A stretch of 64,000 nucleotides of DNA from contig JABBCA010000104.1 of NCBI GenBank assembly GCA_018607135.1, positions 62,001-126,000 on the forward strand. The letters run 5' to 3'. Each line of letters starts with the position of its first letter. Within the stretch, counting starts at the first letter, position 1. The notes beneath the pieces were generated by a model. It worked only from the letters and a program-made list of their open reading frames with translations. It ran no database searches and had not been told where the DNA came from. The translations under genes and the position numbers were made by a program. Origin of the DNA: Opitutales bacterium. Lineage in GTDB: Bacteria > Verrucomicrobiota > Verrucomicrobiia > Opitutales > Coraliomargaritaceae. Positions 17,344 through 26,247 of the stretch are shown here, in pieces.

Positions 17344-19179
17344 TTAGTCGCGAGCGACGGGAAGTGTCTTGTTGGCGATGTCGGCGAGGAGCTCGGTGAG
17401 GAACTCGCTTGCTGGCTTCACGCCTTCAAGGGCTGGATTTACTCGTGAGTTGACTTTCACCATACCTTGCTCGGCTTCTTGGCGACCAAGGACTAGGAAG
17501 TTTGGCACACGGTCTAGGTGTGTCTTGCGGATCTTGGCTCCAAGCTTGTCGGCTACGGCATCGACCGTGACGCGAATCTTTGCGGCTTTGAGAAGCTTTT
17601 CGATTTCGCGCGCTTGTGGCACGAGATCGTCATTCATGGGCAGAATACGCACCTGTTCTGGAGCGAGCCATGTCGGGAAGTTGCCGCCGAAGTGTTCGAT
17701 GAGAACGCCTACGAAGCGCTCCATTGAGCCGAAGGGCGCGCGGTGGATCATGACAGGGCGGTGCTTCTCGTTGTCAGCGCCGATGTAGTTGAGATCGAAC
17801 CGCTCGGGCAAATTGTAGTCCACTTGCACAGTGCCGAGTTGCCATTCGCGGCCGATCACGTCCTTTACCACGAAGTCGATTTTCGGGCCGTAGAAAGCAG
17901 CTTCACCAGGTTCTTCGATGAAATCGACTTCAAGTGTTTGTGCGGCTTCGCGCAGTGCGGCTTCGGCTTTGTCCCATTGCGACGCATCGCCGACATACTT
18001 AGTGGAGTCTGGGTCGCGGAGGCCAATACGAACGCGGTAGTCAGACATGCCGAGTGTGGTGAAAACAAGTTTTACAAGATCAAGGCAGCCTTTGATTTCG
18101 TCGCCGATTTGGTCTTCGGTGCAGAAGAGGTGCGCGTCGTCTTGTGTGAAGCCGCGCACCCGAGTCATGCCGTTGAGCTCGCCAGATTGCTCCCAGCGAT
18201 ACACGGTGCCAAACTCGGCGAGGCGCACAGGCAGGTCGCGGTAAGAGTGTGGCTGACTGTCGAACACTTTGATATGCATTGGGCAGTTCATTGGCTTGAG
18301 CATGTAGCCATCGATTTCACCCGAATCAAGCTGGTTGGAGAGGTCGCCGCAAGAGCAACCTTCAGAAGCGAGGCGCTCAACAGTGCCTGGCTCAACAATC
18401 GGTGGAAATTGTGATTCCTTATAATAAGGGAAGTGTCCGGAGGTGCGGTAGAGGCCAAGTTTGCCGATGTGCGGCGTAAAGACTTGGTCGTAGTCTGCCT
18501 TGCGAAGTTCTTCGGCGATGAAGTTTTGTAGCTCCTGACGGATCACCGCGCCATTGGGTGACCAAAGGATCATGCCAGAGCCGACTTCTTCATCGATGTG
18601 GAACAGTTTGAGCTCTTTGCCGAGTTTGCGGTGGTCGCGTGCTTTGGCTTGTTCGAGGCGCTCTAGGTATTCAGTAAGCTCTATCTTGCTTGGAAAGGCT
18701 GTACCGTAAATGCGCTGAAGTTGTTTGTTCTTCTCGTCGCCGCGGTGATAGGCTCCTGCGATGGAGAGTAATTTGAAAGCTTTGATCTTCTTGGTGTAGC
18801 CGACGTGTGGGCCTGCGCAGAGGTCGATAAATTCGCCGTTCTGATAGAAGCTGACTTGTTCGCCTTCTGGGACGTCGGCAAGACGGCCAAGTTTGTAGGT
18901 CTCTTGACCGCTTTCCTTGATCTTCTCGACGGCTTCTTCGCGGGAGCACTCGATACGTGTGAAACGCTGGTTCTCTTTGATCACCTTTTGCATCTCAGCC
19001 TCAATTTTGACGAGGTCGTCGGCGTCGAGCTTCTTATCGAGATCGATGTCGTAGTAAAAGCCGTTGTCCGTGGGAGGGCCGATGTCGAGCTGCGTCTCTG
19101 GGTAGAGGCGTAGAATCGCAGTGGCGAGCACGTGCGAGCAAGAGTGGCGGAGTTCCTCGAGTGGAGACATTTCTTTCAT
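17344..19179 (-). CDS. thrS: Threonyl-tRNA synthetase lacking the N-terminal TGS domain
   Basis: This 611-residue class II synthetase attaches threonine to tRNA(Thr). It starts almost at once with the editing domain (R-H-S-C-S-H-V-L-A-T-A, the HxxxH-like motif, and later A-G-P-H-V), so the usual 60-residue TGS domain is absent. The catalytic core has motif 2 (F-G-T-V-Y-R-W-E-Q-S-G) and the zinc Cys in M-N-C-P-M-H, then motif 3 (A-P-F-G-S-M-E-R). The anticodon-binding domain begins near R-I-L-P-M-N. A short Cys-bearing insert (E-G-C-S-C-G-D) precedes motif 1. Met4 (19170) is an alternative start. Confidence 0.96.
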   Translation of the reverse strand: MKEMSPLEELRHSCSHVLATAILRLYPETQLDIGPPTDNGFYYDIDLDKKLDADDLVKIEAEMQKVIKENQRFTRIECSREEAVEKIKESGQETYKLGRLADVPEGEQVSFYQNGEFIDLCAGPHVGYTKKIKAFKLLSIAGAYHRGDEKNKQLQRIYGTAFPSKIELTEYLERLEQAKARDHRKLGKELKLFHIDEEVGSGMILWSPNGAVIRQELQNFIAEELRKADYDQVFTPHIGKLGLYRTSGHFPYYKESQFPPIVEPGTVERLASEGCSCGDLSNQLDSGEIDGYMLKPMNCPMHIKVFDSQPHSYRDLPVRLAEFGTVYRWEQSGELNGMTRVRGFTQDDAHLFCTEDQIGDEIKGCLDLVKLVFTTLGMSDYRVRIGLRDPDSTKYVGDASQWDKAEAALREAAQTLEVDFIEEPGEAAFYGPKIDFVVKDVIGREWQLGTVQVDYNLPERFDLNYIGADNEKHRPVMIHRAPFGSMERFVGVLIEHFGGNFPTWLAPEQVRILPMNDDLVPQAREIEKLLKAAKIRVTVDAVADKLGAKIRKTHLDRVPNFLVLGRQEAEQGMVKVNSRVNPALEGVKPASEFLTELLADIANKTLPVARD

Positions 19180-19253
19180 AATAAGGTGATAGGAGGAAGA
19201 AGTTAGGACTCACAGAGTCAATGCTGGATTCAGTGCGAAAGAGGGCGGTGCTG

Positions 19254-20126
19254 CTACCCTTGGAATGCGAAGGCGGGCACGCCTTGCACGCCGAGACGGT
19301 CGACGACGAAGACTTGGCCGGCTCCTGGTTCGTCGAGGTCTGGCTTGATGCCAGTGGTGACAAAGAGTCGGTCAAGATTTGGGCCGCCGAAGGTGCAGGC
19401 GGTGGTTTCGATGCAGGGGAAGTCGACCCGTTGAACTTCTGTGTCGTTGATTGGATCGAAGCAGACTACGCAACCGCCGTGGCAAAAGGCGACCCAGAGG
19501 TTGCCATTCGAGTCAATCGTCATGCCGTCGGGAGAGGTGTCGTAGCCTTTAGCTTTGGTGTCGATGACAACGCGGCCGTTATTGATTTCACCGGATTCGA
19601 GATCATATCGGAAGGCGCGGATGCTGAGCGTTGGTGTATCGATGTGATACATCGTCTTTGCGTCGGCGCTCCAGCAGATGCCGTTGGAGTTGGTGAGATC
19701 GGCTAGCTTGAGGCTGAGGGTGCCGTCGGGATCAAGACAGTAGAGGTTTGCGGTGCCTTTATTTTTAACGAGGCTGATCGTGCCTGCCCAAAAGCGGCCA
19801 GCGGGGTCGCACTTGCCATCATTGAAACGATTGGTTTCGCGGAGCGCTGCCTCGGGATCGCCGAGATGAGTCTTTTCACCCGTGGCAGGATTGAAGCGCA
19901 CATAGCCCGTGTCGCCTGCGTAAATGACGTCTACGCCATCGGTTGGCACGACGGTGCCGATGCGCTCGCCGATGTCCCAGACGGTTTCCTTTTCGGTTTC
20001 TGGGTTGAGCTTAATGAGCTGCTTGCCGTTGATATCGACATAGAGCAGGTGATCGTTCCACCAGATAGGACCCTCGCCCCATTGAGAGACATGTTTGCCG
20101 ATGGTTTTGAGTGTGTAGTCAGCCAT
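19254..20126 (-). CDS. SMP-30/gluconolactonase-like beta-propeller hydrolase
   Basis: The product has 290 residues from the ATG at 20126, which gives the usual short N-terminus; the ORF extends back to 20171. It has the E-G-P-I-W metal ligand motif (W-G-E-G-P-I-W-W), N-R-F-N-D-G-K-C-D-P-x-G-R-F-W-A-G-T, S-N-G-I-C-W and D-G-M-T-I-D-S-x-G-N-L-W-V-A, the calcium/zinc site of the six-bladed propeller. Members hydrolyse sugar lactones such as gluconolactone. The substrate is not determined. It lies between thrS and a small secreted protein. Confidence 0.92.
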   Translation of the reverse strand: MADYTLKTIGKHVSQWGEGPIWWNDHLLYVDINGKQLIKLNPETEKETVWDIGERIGTVVPTDGVDVIYAGDTGYVRFNPATGEKTHLGDPEAALRETNRFNDGKCDPAGRFWAGTISLVKNKGTANLYCLDPDGTLSLKLADLTNSNGICWSADAKTMYHIDTPTLSIRAFRYDLESGEINNGRVVIDTKAKGYDTSPDGMTIDSNGNLWVAFCHGGCVVCFDPINDTEVQRVDFPCIETTACTFGGPNLDRLFVTTGIKPDLDEPGAGQVFVVDRLGVQGVPAFAFQG

Positions 20127-20170
20127 GCTTACTTGATGTGAGGAAGCTGTATGCGCGTCAATAAGTAGCA

Positions 20171-20199
20171 CAAAAAAAGACCACGGATTGGGTGGTCTT
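20171..20199 (-). terminator. Rho-independent terminator of the small secreted protein gene
   Basis: AAGACCAC and GTGGTCTT arms (20177-20184, 20192-20199) are followed on the minus strand by a run of T. It lies 24 bases past the stop at 20223. Confidence 0.8.
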
Positions 20200-20222
20200 G
20201 ATTGATTGCTTAGGTGGATGGC

Positions 20223-20753
20223 TTATTGCTTGAATTTTTTGCCTTTTGATTTGCCGTTGCTAGGAAGGACACCGCCGTCGCCACGTCCGATATTGCCTTT
20301 AGCGCTGTCTTTATGCTCCAATATTAATTCATGAGCTTCGCCGCCAGAAACATCGATATAAACATGGCCGCTATCTAATACATTAAAGACCCCGCGTAGG
20401 CGTTTGCTGTCGACTTTTTCTGTGGAGCCGCGATTACGATCCACAGTATCGCCGTATTTACGAACGAAAGAATCTGCTTTGTCTTCAAGAACTGCGACGA
20501 CTATTGAGCCGCCGCGTGCTTGATTGTCGTCATCCTTGGTATGAGCTACGAAGAAAGCGACACCGTCCACTTGAGGGCCTCCGTTGATGCGAGTCACCAT
20601 TACGCAATCGACATCGACGTGCTTGCCGTCGAATTCGACAGGATGGCTTTTGTAGTAACGTGCGGAGTCTTTACCAGCTTCGGAACCTGCGAAGGCCATG
20701 CTGCTGAGGGCTAAGGAGCACAATATAACGAGTAAATAAGTGATTTTTTTCAT
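20223..20753 (-). CDS. Small secreted protein of unknown function
   Basis: The product has 176 residues with a signal peptide (cleavage after A-F-A). The body is beta-rich: H-V-D-V-D-C-V-M-V-T-R, a strand pair around V-A-F-F-V-A-H-T, and G-H-V-Y-I-D-V-S-G. The tail is Gly/Lys-rich. I recognise no family. It has its own terminator and probably its own transcript. Confidence 0.65.
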   Translation of the reverse strand: MKKITYLLVILCSLALSSMAFAGSEAGKDSARYYKSHPVEFDGKHVDVDCVMVTRINGGPQVDGVAFFVAHTKDDDNQARGGSIVVAVLEDKADSFVRKYGDTVDRNRGSTEKVDSKRLRGVFNVLDSGHVYIDVSGGEAHELILEHKDSAKGNIGRGDGGVLPSNGKSKGKKFKQ

Positions 20754-20857
20754 TGGGGTAGTTGTTCTGGTGCTAATGGGTTCGTGCAGAGTATCGACAA
20801 AGGGGTTTATAAAGTTTCAGGATTTGGCATTATTAGTTTACTTCGTGACTGCCCTTT

Positions 20858-21277
20858 TTAAGTTTCGTGCGTATAGCGACCTCCGTAGCCTGGCTGGTAA
20901 AGGCGCAATCCTAGCAGCTCAGCCATTTTTTCAAAATGATGGTCTTTTGCATAGACGCGGAGGTTTGCATCCAGCGCCATTGATGCAATTAAGATGTCGT
21001 TCCACGGGAGGGTATGCCCTTGGTCGCGCAGTTTCCATGCGTTTTGTTTGGCTTGTTCCCAGTGTCTTTCTTCGGTGGTTCGGTAAGGGATACAGTCGAA
21101 CCAAAAGGCTAGTTTTTTGCGGTCTTCTTTGCGTGCGCCTCCCATGAATTCTAGTTTCACGGGGCTGCACCATGCGGCTTCGTATTCCTCCAAGAGGTTT
21201 TCAAGGCCTACTTTGTAGGCGAGGTCTCCATCGCGGCGACTCGCCTCGATCCAGACGGAAGTATCGACTAAGACCAT
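20858..21277 (-). CDS. vapC: VapC-type PIN-domain toxin ribonuclease
   Basis: The product has 139 residues from the ATG at 21277; the frame extends to 21301. PIN-domain acidic residues are present: Asp5 in V-L-V-D-T-S-V-W, Glu in S-P-V-K-L-E-F, and Asp in W-N-D-I-L-I-A-S and in Y-A-K-D-H-H-F. VapC toxins are Mg-dependent RNases, often cutting initiator tRNA or 23S rRNA. It pairs with the antitoxin gene upstream (21411-21614), but the gap of 133 bases is long for this family, where genes normally overlap. Confidence 0.9.
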   Translation of the reverse strand: MVLVDTSVWIEASRRDGDLAYKVGLENLLEEYEAAWCSPVKLEFMGGARKEDRKKLAFWFDCIPYRTTEERHWEQAKQNAWKLRDQGHTLPWNDILIASMALDANLRVYAKDHHFEKMAELLGLRLYQPGYGGRYTHET

Positions 21278-21410
21278 GTCGCTACGCTTGAACGATGGCA
21301 CATCGAGCGTCCTACGCTGAACTCTGAATGATGGATCATGACTAGTGGAGGAGTTCTTTTACTATTTAGTGAAACGCGTTGGGGCCTTCGAGCCAAAATG
21401 TTCGATGTTT

Positions 21411-21614
21411 TTAGCGATCCGTAGATTCGATTTCTTCGTTGGTGGAAGGGTAGTCGAACGCGCCTTCGCGCAGCAAGGTGCCGAATTCGCGTGCCTTTTT
21501 TCGGTTTACAAATTCGGTAACTGCTTTAGCGACGGCAGGGCTTTTTTTGGACTCACCAGTGATGCGAGCTAAGTCCTCTAGAGTCGCTTCGTCTAGGTCT
21601 ACGGTAATTCTCAT
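21411..21614 (-). CDS. vapB: VapB-type antitoxin
   Basis: This 67-residue antitoxin has an N-terminal ribbon-helix-helix start (M-R-I-T-V-D-L-D-E-A-T-L-E-D-L) and a C-terminal toxin-wrapping segment with R-K-K-A-R-E-F-G-T-L-L-R-E-G-A-F-D. It should bind the toxin and repress the operon through the inverted repeat 19 bases upstream. It is complete; there is no sign of a frameshift despite the long gap to vapC. Confidence 0.88.
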   Translation of the reverse strand: MRITVDLDEATLEDLARITGESKKSPAVAKAVTEFVNRKKAREFGTLLREGAFDYPSTNEEIESTDR

Positions 21615-21632
21615 AGGTCCAATGTGTGCAAG

Positions 21633-21665
21633 TTTGCATCAAATGCAAGTCGATTTTGATGCAAA
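21633..21665. promoter_or_regulatory. Perfect inverted-repeat operator of vapBC
   Basis: TTTGCATCAAA (21633-21643) and TTTGATGCAAA (21655-21665) are perfect 11-bp arms with an 11-base spacer, so half-site centres are 22 bp (two turns) apart. It lies between the cysS stop and the vapB start, where VapBC complexes autorepress. Confidence 0.75.
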
Positions 21666-21669
21666 TTGA

Positions 21670-23109
21670 CTACTTTTGCTCTAAGTCGAAGCCGTCTTTT
21701 TTGTCTTTAATGACCCAGCCCTTGGCGAGCACGGCGTCGCGAAGCTCGTCGGCTTTACCCCAGTTCTTGGCTTGCTTGGCATCCCAGCGTTGCTGCGCGA
21801 GCGCAACGATTGCTTCGGGTGCATCGACTGCAGATTCTTGAGTAGTGAAGAGTTGGAGGCCGAGTGCGTAGAGTAGGCAGCCGAAAGCTCGAAGCAGTGC
21901 GCGAGCGTCCTCTGCATCCAATGTGGCGGCTGGGTTTGAGCCGATGAGGCCGAAAATCGCGCCGAGGCAGGCTGCGGTGTTGAGATTGGTGCGTAGAGCA
22001 TCCCATGCCTTCGCTAGGCGGCCGAAATCATTAGGCGCGTTGGCGGTGATGTAAGTCGTGTTGAAAGTATCTTTGTCCTCGCCTGTCTTCGCGAGCAGGG
22101 CTTCGACGAAACGTTCGAGCCGGGTAAGTGCACTTTTAGATGCGTGCAGTCCGTCGAAGGTGAAGTTGAGTTGCTGGCGGTAGCTTCCAGAGATCAAGGT
22201 ATAGCGAACGACCATTGGGCTGATGCCTTTTTCGCGTAGGTCGTCGAGCGTGTAGAGGTTGCCAAGGCTTTTAGACATCTTAGCGCCTTCAACCATGAGG
22301 TGGGCGCTGTGAAACCAGTGCTTGCAGAAATCGTGTCCGTGGGCGCACTCCGACTGTGCGATCTCGTTCTCGTGGTGCGGGAAGCAGAGGTCGATGCCGC
22401 CGCCATGGAGTTCAATGGTTTCGCCGTTGAAGGCGCTATCGACCATGGCGGAACATTCGAGGTGCCAGCCAGGGCGGCCTTCGCCCCAAGGACTGCTCCA
22501 GAAGTTGTCGCCGTCTTCGGGCTTGCGAGATTTCCACAGTGCAAAATCGGTGACGGACTCGCGGTCATACTCGTCGGCGTCGTTGACCTCGCCCGCGGAG
22601 TTCTCGTTTTGGGTCTTGAGCTCGCGTTGTCTGAGCTTTGAGAGACGGCCATAGTCGTCAAACGAGCCGACGCGGAAATACACGGAGCCGTCGTCGGTTG
22701 CGTAGGCATGGCCTTTTTCGACGAGTTTTTCGACGAGAGCAATTTGCTGTGGAATGTGCGCCACTGCACTGGGTTCGATACTCGGTGCGAGCATGTTGAG
22801 CGCTTCACAATCGGCATGGAATTTCTCTGTCCACTTCGCAGTGAAATCGGATAGGGACATACCTTCGGCCATAGATTGGCGGATGGTCTTGTCGTCTAAA
22901 TCAGTGATGTTGCGGACGTGCTTCACCTGAGTGCCATCGACTTCAAGCACGCGGCGTAGGGTATCTTGGATGAGGAAAGTTCGAAAGTTCCCGATGTGTG
23001 CGGGTCCATAGACTGTCGGGCCGCAGCAGTAAAAACGCAGTGGTTGTCCGCTTTCAGTGGCAAGCGGCTGGACGGATCGGCTGAGGGTGTCGTAAAGTTG
23101 AACGGACAT
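21670..23109 (-). CDS. cysS: Cysteinyl-tRNA synthetase
   Basis: This 479-residue class I synthetase has C-C-G-P-T-V-Y-G-P-A-H-I-G-N-F-R, which carries the first zinc Cys and the HIGH motif. Other zinc ligands are in L-E-C-S-A-M and P-H-H-E-N-E. The KMSKS loop is A-K-M-S-K-S-L-G-N. Length and order are typical. It is divergent from hemB with a 108-base gap. An AGGTGG lies close to its start, one of the few SD-like sites here. Confidence 0.97.
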   Translation of the reverse strand: MSVQLYDTLSRSVQPLATESGQPLRFYCCGPTVYGPAHIGNFRTFLIQDTLRRVLEVDGTQVKHVRNITDLDDKTIRQSMAEGMSLSDFTAKWTEKFHADCEALNMLAPSIEPSAVAHIPQQIALVEKLVEKGHAYATDDGSVYFRVGSFDDYGRLSKLRQRELKTQNENSAGEVNDADEYDRESVTDFALWKSRKPEDGDNFWSSPWGEGRPGWHLECSAMVDSAFNGETIELHGGGIDLCFPHHENEIAQSECAHGHDFCKHWFHSAHLMVEGAKMSKSLGNLYTLDDLREKGISPMVVRYTLISGSYRQQLNFTFDGLHASKSALTRLERFVEALLAKTGEDKDTFNTTYITANAPNDFGRLAKAWDALRTNLNTAACLGAIFGLIGSNPAATLDAEDARALLRAFGCLLYALGLQLFTTQESAVDAPEAIVALAQQRWDAKQAKNWGKADELRDAVLAKGWVIKDKKDGFDLEQK

Positions 23110-23117
23110 GCTGCCAC

Positions 23118-23200
23118 CTATGGCAGAGTGAAAACGAAAGTGAAGGTGAAAGTTCTGTGTTTTCTAGGAGCGATTTTACACTTTCACTTTCAGATTCACT
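23118..23200. repeat. Low-complexity inverted repeat between cysS and hemB
   Basis: GGCAGAGTGAAAACGAAAGTGAA is mirrored by CTTTCACTTTCAGATTCACT...ACTCTG. The gap is built of GTGAAA/TTTCAC units around a central unique stretch. It could form an extended hairpin within the shared promoter region of the divergent genes. Confidence 0.5.
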
Positions 23201-23217
23201 CCTCACTCTGTTGGCCT

Positions 23218-24231
23218 ATGTCGAATAGCTTTCGTTTAGATCTTACACGTCGCCCGCGTCGCATGCGCCGCACGGATGCTTTGCGTGGATTGGCCAATGA
23301 AACCTCAGTGCTGCCCAAGCATTTGATTCAACCAGTGTTCGTGATTGATGGTGATGGTGCTGCGGAACCCATTGCGTCGATGCCTGGAATTGAGCGATTG
23401 ACGATTTCTCTCTTGATTGAAGAGTGTCGTGAGCTTTTGAAGCTTGGTATTTCGGCGGTGGCGCTATTCCCAAAACTGGATGCAAATTGCAAGAGTGATG
23501 ACGGCCGTGAAGCGACAAACCCTGGCACCTTGGTCTTGCGTGCGATTCGTGCGATGAAGTCAGAAATTCCTGAAATGGCAGTGATTACGGATCTAGCTTT
23601 GGATCCTTACACAACGCACGGGCATGATGGCTTATTGGATCTATCCACAGGTGATCTTGCTAATGACGCGACCGTCGAGGTGTTGGCTGAGATGGCAGTG
23701 CTCGCTGCGGAAGCGGGGGTCGATCTCGTGGCCCCCTCCGATATGATGGATGGCCGTGTGGGCGCGATCCGTGCCGAGCTCGATGCCAGCGGGTATGAAT
23801 TGACAGGGATCATGGCGTATTCGGCGAAGTTTGCCTCTGCATTTTATGGACCGTTTCGTGATGCCGTGGGTAGTTCGACAAGTGCTGGCACAAAGAGTTT
23901 GGATAAGCGCACTTACCAGCTGAATCCTGCAAATCGTCGCGAGGCATTGATGGAAATTGCTTTGGATGAAGAGGAGGGCGCGGATATCCTCATGGTGAAG
24001 CCAGCAGGGCCTTATTTAGATATCATACGCGAAGTGCGTGAGGAGACGGAGCTTCCTTTGGCGGCTTATCAAGTCTCTGGAGAGTATGCGCAGATCATGG
24101 CTGCCGCTCAGAATGGCTGGTTGGATTTAGAGAAATGTCGCGATGAGTCTTTGTTGGCGATCCGCCGTGCAGGGGCCGATATGATTTTGACCTATTTCGC
24201 AAAGGAATACGCGAAGAGTTTAGTTGAATAG
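23218..24231 (+). CDS. hemB: Delta-aminolevulinic acid dehydratase (porphobilinogen synthase)
   Basis: This enzyme (337 residues from the ATG at 23218) condenses two aminolevulinates to porphobilinogen. Both Schiff-base lysines are visible, in M-A-Y-S-A-K-F-A-S and M-V-K-P-A-G-P-Y. The segment D-L-A-L-D-P-Y-T-T-H-G-H-D-G replaces the triple-Cys zinc site, so it is the Mg-dependent, zinc-free type. The frame is open upstream to 22966, but that part overlaps cysS and does not resemble the family. It is separate from hemH-hemX-hemA. Confidence 0.96.
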   Translation: MSNSFRLDLTRRPRRMRRTDALRGLANETSVLPKHLIQPVFVIDGDGAAEPIASMPGIERLTISLLIEECRELLKLGISAVALFPKLDANCKSDDGREATNPGTLVLRAIRAMKSEIPEMAVITDLALDPYTTHGHDGLLDLSTGDLANDATVEVLAEMAVLAAEAGVDLVAPSDMMDGRVGAIRAELDASGYELTGIMAYSAKFASAFYGPFRDAVGSSTSAGTKSLDKRTYQLNPANRREALMEIALDEEEGADILMVKPAGPYLDIIREVREETELPLAAYQVSGEYAQIMAAAQNGWLDLEKCRDESLLAIRRAGADMILTYFAKEYAKSLVE

Positions 24232-24435
24232 GCGGGGCCTTGGAGCGAACAGTGTCTTCTTTTCAGTCAAAGCGCTGTCTGAAATGACATGCCATTCCGG
24301 TAGCAAACAAATTCGACACTACGAGAAGAGCCCGCCGAGTAACAATTTCTGAAAATCCGTATTAGAGCGTGCTATTCGGGGTGTCTTGACGCGACTTCCT
24401 CGAAAAAGTTTACTTTTTAGGCCGACAGGTCAATT

Positions 24436-25482
24436 CTAGCGTCGCTGCTTACGTTTTTCAGCGAACTGTCTGCGGCGAGCTAACTCACGCATGTCGATTG
24501 CCGGATCATCGTCTTCGAATATTTCTTGGCCGATAATATGCTCAATCACATCTTCCATCGTGATCACGCCGGACATGGAGCCAAACTCATCGACTGCGAT
24601 GGCAAGCTGTTGATGCGATTTTAGGAAGGTCTGTAGTGCGTCCGAGGCCGCAGCGTTGTCGGGCACGAAAATTGCCTCTCCTGCAAGATCCGCGATGCGG
24701 ATATGGTCTTGGTCCTTTGCTTTCGCACTCAGAAGGTCGCGGCGGCGGACGATTCCTGTGATATTGTCGGTATTGTCATTAAAAACCGGAATGCGTGCGA
24801 AGGGCACGTCACTGGATTTTAGAAAGAGTGACCCGATGGTTTCTTCGTCATCAATGGCGTGGACGACTGTGCGCGGCGTCATGATCTCGTTGACTAATAA
24901 CTCATCGAGGCTGAGCGCATTATTGATCATGTCACGCTCATTGGATGTGAGCGTGCCTTCTTTGGCGCTCTTTTCTGCGAGTAGAATGATTTCTTCATCG
25001 CTATCAGTGATATTGGCAGTGGGGCGTAAGAGGAACTTCACTAGAAACCCGACCACTGTTGAAATCGGCTTCATAATTGCGCAGAGCCATGCCAGTGGGA
25101 AGACTAGTATCGGTTGCAGTGCGGGACGATAGAGCACGCCCATGTTTTTGGGAATGATTTCTGAGAAAAATAAGATCGCGAGCGCCATCGCGCTTGAGAT
25201 TTTAAGTAGGATGTTCGCGTCTTCTGGCCAGATCTTTACCGCCAAGCCGCCGACCATTGTTGCGCCGAGTGTGTTGGCGATGGTGTTGAGGCTTAAAATG
25301 GCAGAACTCGTTTCCTCCAAGTCGACCTTGAATTTTTCCAACATGACCCCTCTTTTGGGGTATTTCTTCTTTAAAGCCTCAATTTCAGCAGTGCTGGTGC
25401 TGAGTATCATAGCCTCAAGGATGGAGCAGAGTGCTGAAACGCCTATCGTGAAGACGATGGCTAAAGTGAATGCGGCGATCAT
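24436..25482 (-). CDS. CNNM/CorC family membrane protein with CBS pair (putative Mg2+/cation transport)
   Basis: The product has 348 residues. An N-terminal DUF21 (CNNM) domain with three to four helices (about 1-165) carries F-F-S-E-I-I-P-K, the family signature. A CBS pair follows (about 185-315) with I-M-T-P-R-T, a linker and G-V-I-T-M-E-D-V-I-E-H-I-I-G. The C-terminal transporter-associated CorC/HlyC domain is missing; it ends after an Arg-rich tail. CNNM proteins mediate Mg2+ efflux or exchange. It is convergent with hemB. Confidence 0.9.
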   Translation of the reverse strand: MIAAFTLAIVFTIGVSALCSILEAMILSTSTAEIEALKKKYPKRGVMLEKFKVDLEETSSAILSLNTIANTLGATMVGGLAVKIWPEDANILLKISSAMALAILFFSEIIPKNMGVLYRPALQPILVFPLAWLCAIMKPISTVVGFLVKFLLRPTANITDSDEEIILLAEKSAKEGTLTSNERDMINNALSLDELLVNEIMTPRTVVHAIDDEETIGSLFLKSSDVPFARIPVFNDNTDNITGIVRRRDLLSAKAKDQDHIRIADLAGEAIFVPDNAAASDALQTFLKSHQQLAIAVDEFGSMSGVITMEDVIEHIIGQEIFEDDDPAIDMRELARRRQFAEKRKQRR

Positions 25483-25687
25483 TATAAGAGTGCGAATCGG
25501 ATAGTTTAAGGAAACCTATCTTGCATGTGTCGAAAAGCACAAGGCTAGTTGATGTATCACACCTTACGATTCAAGTTATTTCAGCCAATTATATAGTTTA
25601 CGTGAGTGATTCTTACCATTCTAAAGTCTTGACCGCCTTTATGCTTAGAAACTAAATTAGTAAAGTTCAACATCCCCATTATCTAGT

Positions 25688-26203
25688 ATGAATTTAAAAA
25701 GCTCCCCTTTTCTTCTAAGCCTAATAGCAGTATCCCTTTCCTTACTTTCAGGATGTGCCAGTTTCGAGCGTGGCTCACCGCAAGAAGTGGTGGTGCTTTC
25801 ATTCCCTACTGAAGCAAGTGTTTACATTAATGGTGATGCTCAAGGCATTACTCCACTGGTCGTCAAGTTGCCACGTAAAGTGACTCACGAGGTGCGCTTA
25901 GAGAAGCATGGTTACAATTCAGCAGTTAAGTATTTTGCGCCCGTCCCGAATGCGAAGAGTGAGAACTTCATTCGTTTTGGCCTCTCTGAGGACCTTGGCC
26001 ATTATGTAGATTTAGAGCCACGCAAAATGAAAACCGAATTAAAGAGTGGCTTGGTTCCCAATTCCACAGGTGCTGATCCATTTGAAAATATGGCAAAGCA
26101 AGCACTTGAGGCAGATCGTCGCCTTGAAGCTGGAGAGATCTCTCCGCTAGAACATAAGGTGATCATCGAGCAGATTCTTGAATTTTTCGAGCAGTCGATA
26201 TAG
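25688..26203 (+). CDS. PEGA-domain lipoprotein
   Basis: The product has 171 residues. The lipobox is L-S-L-L-S-G-C. A PEGA domain follows (V-L-S-F-P-T-E-A-S-V-Y-I-N-G-D-A-Q-G-I-T-P-L, then V-R-L-E-K-H-G-Y), the usual sandwich found on surface lipoproteins. The C-terminal 50 residues are helical. Its role is unknown. It lies 44 bases upstream of gcvH, on the same strand. Confidence 0.85.
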   Translation: MNLKSSPFLLSLIAVSLSLLSGCASFERGSPQEVVVLSFPTEASVYINGDAQGITPLVVKLPRKVTHEVRLEKHGYNSAVKYFAPVPNAKSENFIRFGLSEDLGHYVDLEPRKMKTELKSGLVPNSTGADPFENMAKQALEADRRLEAGEISPLEHKVIIEQILEFFEQSI

Positions 26204-26247
26204 ATTCTTGCTTGCCTAAATCTGGTTCCCATCGCTTTTAGTCTTAT

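Noticed and set aside
17743-18414. 223-residue plus-strand frame
   Set aside because: It lies wholly antisense to thrS, whose motifs are intact, and has no recognisable domain.
514-21614. Mobile island or defence locus formed by RAYT, HNH and vapBC
   Set aside because: They are separated by ordinary housekeeping genes with no attachment sites or shared composition, so they do not form one element.
22966-23217. N-terminal extension of hemB
   Set aside because: It overlaps the cysS start on the other strand and does not match HemB, which begins at the ATG at 23218.
24385-24418. Promoter-like TTGACG with a TTTACT 17 bases later
   Set aside because: No plus-strand gene follows for more than 1.2 kb, and the -10 match is weak.
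26204-26247. Glycine riboswitch before gcvH
   Set aside because: The gap is only 44 bases and shows no conserved aptamer elements.
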